Origin: Caprimulgus europaeus
Lineage: Eukaryota > Chordata > Aves > Caprimulgiformes > Caprimulgidae
Length of the DNA stretch: 64,000 nt
Direction of reading: 5' to 3'
Assembly: GCA_907165065.1 (NCBI GenBank)
Contig: OU015527.1
Location: 19,977,686-20,041,685, forward strand
Shown here piece after piece: positions 58,792-64,000 of this stretch. Numbering within the stretch: position 1 is the stretch's first letter; the number at the start of each line of letters is the position of its first letter. The notes beneath the pieces were generated by a model that did no database searches, was not told the DNA's origin, and saw nothing but the letters and a program-made list of their open reading frames with translations. Both the position numbers and the translations under genes were made by a program.

Positions 58792-61700
58792 GGGAAAAAA
58801 AAGAGAGGGTTGGGATTTTAAGGGAAAAAGTCTATGAATCCAGCAAATCACAACTAAGCTACTTGAAAGGGATCCCGCCCCTTTCTCAACTGAACACCAG
58901 CGACTGTCTGGAAAACCAGCACCTTCACAGAAACCCTCACTTTATTCACCAGCAGTGGCCAATTATGCATTTTATTCTCCGTAGTATGTAGGAAGGGTGG
59001 AGTTTCACTTGTTGCAGCTTGCCAACGTGGTATGAGAAAGCAAGCAAGGGAGACCAAAAAAGCTCTGAGCACAGAGCAGTGTGTGATTGCGGTAACTGAC
59101 AATCAGATTGGGGCTCTCATAACTTGCAGGAAAATCTAATTTAAGTAAGTTATTTTTTAAGCCTAAATTGTACATTTCAACACTGGTTACTATCTGGAAT
59201 TAGTTGTGTAGCCTCCTAATTACACTGACTAACACTGGATGACGAAATACATGCTTAAAGGATGACAAGCAGCAGCTTTCTTTCAGGTAGTTTAAGCTAA
59301 ATAATTTTTTTTTCTTTCACTCATGCTCAATGCATGGTGCCATCTACCCTGAAAAGTGCAATTCACCTTTCCTTCATGGAAAAAATATTACAATTTCTTT
59401 GTGCTACAGAACCCCCATCATCCTAGTATTGTTTTTAACTATCCCACGACATTGTTTTACAGCACAGCAAGAGAACGAGGGTCTTTTGCAGCCACCTCCC
59501 CACCTCACCACGCATCATACACACCTTTGGAGCAAAATCAAGAGGACTTACTTGCAAGCCTATTTTCTGATTGGCACAGCCCCCAGTAAAATCACAGCCA
59601 GAAGGAACTATCTTGTCCTGCATATTCACTTGATACATTTTTAGCACAGCGAATAGGACAAAACCTCAGTGGAAACATGACTGCTCAGACAAAAGGAGAG
59701 GCACCATCTCTCAGAAGCCTTGATGGTGCTGCCAGCTCTGACACGCAACCCAATTCCCACCCAGCTCCCCCTCACAGGGTTAAATGCTCATGCCCCAAGG
59801 GCTGTCAGGGTCTTTGTGGAACTAACACTATTAACAGCTATTAACAGTCACCAAGCTTGTTACTGGAGTCAGGTAGAAATATGTGAATTTCAAGATGAAG
59901 AAAGAGCCATAGCTGTCAGATGCACAAAACTGGGGCACACAGGAGAGTAAAAAAAAAAAAAGAAAAAAAGAAAAAAAAGCATTTTCCATTGTAACATTCA
60001 GCTGTATTCACCAAAGTTTACAGGAAGACTCATAAGCAGGTATGATGCTGTCGTAAGTAAAAGGTCAGGAAGGGCGGTATGAATTCTTCAGCCATGGCAA
60101 AGTTACCGGGGTAAATAATACTTCAGAATGTGAACAAATTTTGTCCTATTTTGAGTGATTTTATTAGTGATAAGGACTGTCCTTTGCCATGTACTTCTCC
60201 CATGCCTCAGAAAGATAGATCTCAGTTAAAGGCTCTTTGTGACACTGGACATTTTTTATTTTGCAACACACACAATTCCATGGGTCCTTTAAGGACATTC
60301 CTCAAGAAGCTAGCCGTCTTCCAGAGGCCTCATTGTCTCCTGCAGTGTGGCAAAGCACAGCAGCTGCATCCTTCAAAGGACAGAAAGTGAAAGAAAATAT
60401 TACCCTAAGTGGTATCACAGAAGAAAAAGTAATTAAACACTGGACTAGCTAAAGAAGCCACATTTTCAAGTTAAAAATAAAATAAAATTACTCATTTGGG
60501 GTAATTACTGTTTCATAGATTGAAACCACTCAAAAATCCCCACAAAGAATAGAAGAGGAACAGGAAGAAACATAGCATTAGTCAAGATGAACTGCAGTAG
60601 CCTTTAGGGTCCTTTAATCAAGGGGAGTGTTGGTAGAAAGATAAAATAGCCAGAATACAAACCACTATCAAGAGCCCTGCCTGAACAGATTTACAAAATA
60701 GATAAGATGCCTTTTGTTATTTTAGATGACAGGCAGAGAGATAATGAAACTTGTGGTTAAGCATCAGCAAGTTCTCCAAATTAAGATTTCTTAAATCTCT
60801 CAGAAACTTCAGACCCCTCTGGACAGGTAACAAAAACCCAGTGATTTTGCTTTGTTTCTTCCCTACAGAGTCAAGATCACATCTCCCTACTCAGCCCTGA
60901 TCCTCCTGCATATAGGGTCTCAATTCAGACTTCAGAAATGGGTTTTTTGTGTTTTATTTTGGTTGTTATGATTCTTAAAAACACATGCATTGGCTGAAAA
61001 GACTCCAGCCAGACTGAAGAGTGTTCAGGTTAGGCTAAGCAGTGACTTGTAATAGCATTCGACCATAAGGACATTACCATCTTCTTCAGAGTCTGCACCC
61101 AATGAACTCCAATAATTTTACTTAGAAGGCCAGGAAAAGTAATGGAATAAGGCAGGTAAAAATTAATGGTGTCTGTGGAAAACACTGGAACTCAGGTAAG
61201 CAATGACACCACCTCACCTGCAGGGAAGAGCCAGTTATCGAAGAATCCAGACTGAATTTTTGATCCCATGATAAGTAAAGAGCCTGGAAGCTTAAAAAAA
61301 AATCCTCTTTAATCATATACTCTGCTTGTGATACAGAGCAGGAAGGGCAAAACAAAGAATGACAAAAACTCTAAAAATAGAATCAGTAGATATAGCTAAA
61401 TTTCATAGGGCAGGTTCTCTAAGAGAAAAGAAAAGTAACTTCCTAAAATAAAGGGTTTAAAACCCACCACACATTTGGACAGATGCTATCTTGGAAGGAA
61501 GGCCAGAATTTCAAGAGGAAAATTAAATCTTCTGTGGCACACACAAAAAAATGGGTTTACATACTAAATTTCAGTGTCTAAAAGTCTAGAAGCCATGAAG
61601 CTGGGTAAGACAAGGGGTTACAGTGAAATATGGTTCTTTACATCCTTCTCTGCTGAAACAAAACACTTCAGGTTTTACTTTACCAAAAACTTAAGTTTGT

Positions 61701-64000
61701 TTTGGTTTGTTTTAGCTCATCTTTTGTGAATTCTCCTTGTTTCTGCTAACACAAAGGCAGGGTTACCACGGAAAGAGCAGCCTGCAGCCAGGCCCTGGCT
61801 TACTACAGCAATATGCAGGGCATTGTGAAAGGACGGGTTGCTGTGTCAGCACATCCTAAGCCCAGCTCAAGAACCTGCTCATGTTTTGTTTCTCAAGGTG
61901 CACCAAGACAGATCTGCTTACAGAAACATTTTCTTATTAGACACACAGGTGGTAAATCCTATTACATCTTTCATAAATATTTAAAATAAATAATAAAAAT
62001 TATAGTAGCCCCAAAATTGTGCTAAAATTACTGCCAAGAAGATTCTGAAGCTCAACGCTGAAATGTCAAAAAAGGCTATAATGTTTTGGTTCACAAAAAA
62101 GGGGAAGCAGCACTACTACATGAAAAGTATGAGGAAGAAGCTTTCAAGAGGATGCAGCTGCCATGGAAGCAAGATTAAATCTCGTACTGCAAAAAAACCT
62201 TGCATAGCCCTAGAACAGTTCTAGAGAAGGAAGTGGTAATGTAATACTTCAGACATTATATATTCATAGGGTTTTTTTTTTTTAAAAAAATATCTCCGTG
62301 TTTGGTTAACATAATTAAAGTTGCCTGGTAAAAACTTCTGCTCTTCCAGAATGTCACATGCAATGGATTGCAAACCTTTTAACAACAAAAATAAGGTCCA
62401 TGCCCAACTTCAACTCCTTGCTACAGGTGACAGCTACCAATCACTTTCTGTAAGTCAACTGCATGTCTTTTGCTGGCTCTAACTGCCCCGAGTTATTTGA
62501 AGCCACATGACAGAACTCTGATAGTGGCTGAGGAACTCTGGATTTCCAACCCTACTCCCAACTGTGAGGCAAAAGAAAGAGGTGTACAAGTACTGTGAAA
62601 TATCATAATATACATAACTGCAGGTATGGTGTCTTTATACTATGCCAGTAGCCATGCTGGAGAGATTTTCTTTCCCATGAATTAGCAATGTTGTATGGAT
62701 CCATGATCAGAAAGAAAAGTATTGCACTACACTGTCCCATGTAAGTCTGTATAGTTAAACAAAGTACTGGCTTTCACAGTACTACTACAAACAAAGCTTT
62801 TCAATCAGATATTTTCATGGAGTAAACATACCATACTTAAATGCATAACCTAGGGATTACGTAAACTTTGTCATTTAGCAATCATGCAGTAATATAAAGA
62901 CAGCTTACGCCATCTCTCTTCTGTAGCCCCAACAAGTTGAACCTATTTTTGATACAAGAGGTTTTGGGTTGACAAATTTTCAACTTCTGACACTCTTCAA
63001 TGGGTGTGTATTACAGGCATATAACGCAAGTTTTCACACAAGACAAGGGGAACACTGGATACTGTCCTGAAGCATCCACATGTATTATTTTTCATTTTTA
63101 TCATTTGAAAAACGTAATGGGAAAGTGATAACCTGTCTCTGTAAATGCATTTCACCAATTCTCAAATATTTGAGTTTTTCTCAATCTAACATTCTGAAAG
63201 GGAATGAGATTGTTGTATTTCATTCCAAGAACTCCCAAGCAGAAATAAGTGCAGCAGGCCTGGTCTGCACACATCTATGCAATCTCCAAACATGCTGCCC
63301 TATCAGAAGGGCAACAAGATGTTTACACAGTATTTCAGAAAAAAAGGTGCAAGATAATAGATAATGGAAAAAAGGAGTACAAATAGTTAAATTCAAAGGC
63401 CTGGAAGCCACACGGAGATATAATTAAGAAATTAACCATAGCTACCTCTTCTATAAGTGGTGTCTTGTTAATCTGGAGGTTTTACCAGAATGATCTTTTT
63501 ATAGAAGTGACTAAGTAAGCAGTCAAAGACAACATAGAAGTGTGCCCTTAACTTGCTCCATTGATCATTTTCTGCATCTCTTTCAGTACAGCTACAGCCT
63601 TTTTTCAGGCACACGGATCATAATAACTGTACTGAGCTTCCAGATGCAGAGATTTATAAAACAGGAGATGTTTTCATTTTCTAGCCTTTCCCTATTAGTT
63701 TAGACTGGTGGATGAGTTCTTCAGCATCCCTAGAGAGCACTGAAACCTTACAGCACAAAGAAAGGAGCTGCTGCCTCCTCCAGCACTGCCCATCTCCCAG
63801 GGTGCAGAAATCCACCTGCCAGACATCCTCCCAGACGCCAAACAGTGCAGTCCTGACCTGCCGTCTGTGCCTTCTGCTGCTGCTGCACACAGACATCGTG
63901 TGTGCACAACTGTGCACAGGGAGAGGAATGGTGTGGAGGCACAGGCAGAGAGTCATGGAAAAAAAGTAAAATTTCTGTTTTCTTGCATGGTATCCAAGTT
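58686..64000. other. TNFAIP8 5' UTR, promoter and upstream flank
   Basis: The first bases upstream of the ATG must be 5' UTR of the long isoform. A 27-T tract on the coding strand lies at 58761-58787. There is no CpG island, unlike HSD17B4. A TATA-like ATAAAATGC lies on the minus strand near 58970-58980 but is not compelling. The rest, to 64000, holds no recognisable exon or transposon, only simple A-rich sequence at 59949-59979. Confidence 0.5.
58761..58787. repeat. A27 homopolymer upstream of the TNFAIP8 start
   Basis: Twenty-seven A on the plus strand, 76-102 bases upstream of the ATG, in the presumed 5' UTR or core promoter. Confidence 0.97.

Noticed and set aside
1..64000. CRISPR arrays, operons, prophage, toxin systems, tRNA or rRNA genes
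   Set aside because: No regularly spaced repeats, tight gene clusters, cloverleafs or rRNA signatures were seen; the spliced genes and CR1 copies show vertebrate nuclear DNA.

Overview
The window is bird nuclear DNA, mostly introns and intergenic sequence. It carries two protein genes, both on the minus strand and head to tail. The bird assignment rests on repeated CR1 LINE copies (at least six clear or probable, plus small scraps), compact introns and protein sequences close to vertebrate orthologues. No bacterial, viral or organellar genes, rRNA, tRNA or CRISPR arrays were seen.

Gene 1 is HSD17B4, peroxisomal D-bifunctional protein (multifunctional enzyme type 2). Eleven exons were placed by hand from splice sites and unbroken reading phase, from the start codon at 25793 down to 8565. 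They encode about 290 residues, which is essentially the whole (3R)-hydroxyacyl-CoA dehydrogenase domain. The hydratase and SCP2-like parts are not recognisable in positions 1-8564 and presumably lie beyond the left edge. The gene starts in a CpG-rich promoter (about 24.9-26.5 kb) with NRF1-like and ZNF143-like sites. Directly upstream is a long G-rich minisatellite with 8 perfect copies of a 10-mer followed by 19 perfect copies of CGGGG.

Gene 2 is TNFAIP8. Exon 1 (start at 58685, 31 coding bases) and exon 2 (39314 to 38749) join in phase to give a complete 198-residue protein. The single intron is 19.3 kb. A possible alternative first exon ends at 41922; its last base would create an ATG at the exon 2 junction.

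Layout: 1-8564 is the HSD17B4 intron after exon 11, with two minus-strand CR1 copies. Positions 8565-25793 are HSD17B4 exons 1-11. Positions 25.8-27.1 kb hold the promoter, the minisatellite and a GC-rich probable dispersed repeat. Positions 27.1-38.7 kb are intergenic and include the TNFAIP8 3' UTR. Positions 38.7-58.7 kb are TNFAIP8, and 58.7-64 kb is its upstream flank. The order matches human 5q23 (TNFAIP8 followed by HSD17B4 in the same direction). As I recall, this block is Z-linked in chicken, so a Z (or W-gametolog) origin is likely but not proven from sequence.

The two genes do not form a functional unit; their adjacency is ancestral synteny. I found no undescribed system. The best leads are the promoter minisatellite, an internally deleted CR1 that keeps ORF1 but has lost the endonuclease and most of the reverse transcriptase, and the possible alternative TNFAIP8 start exon.
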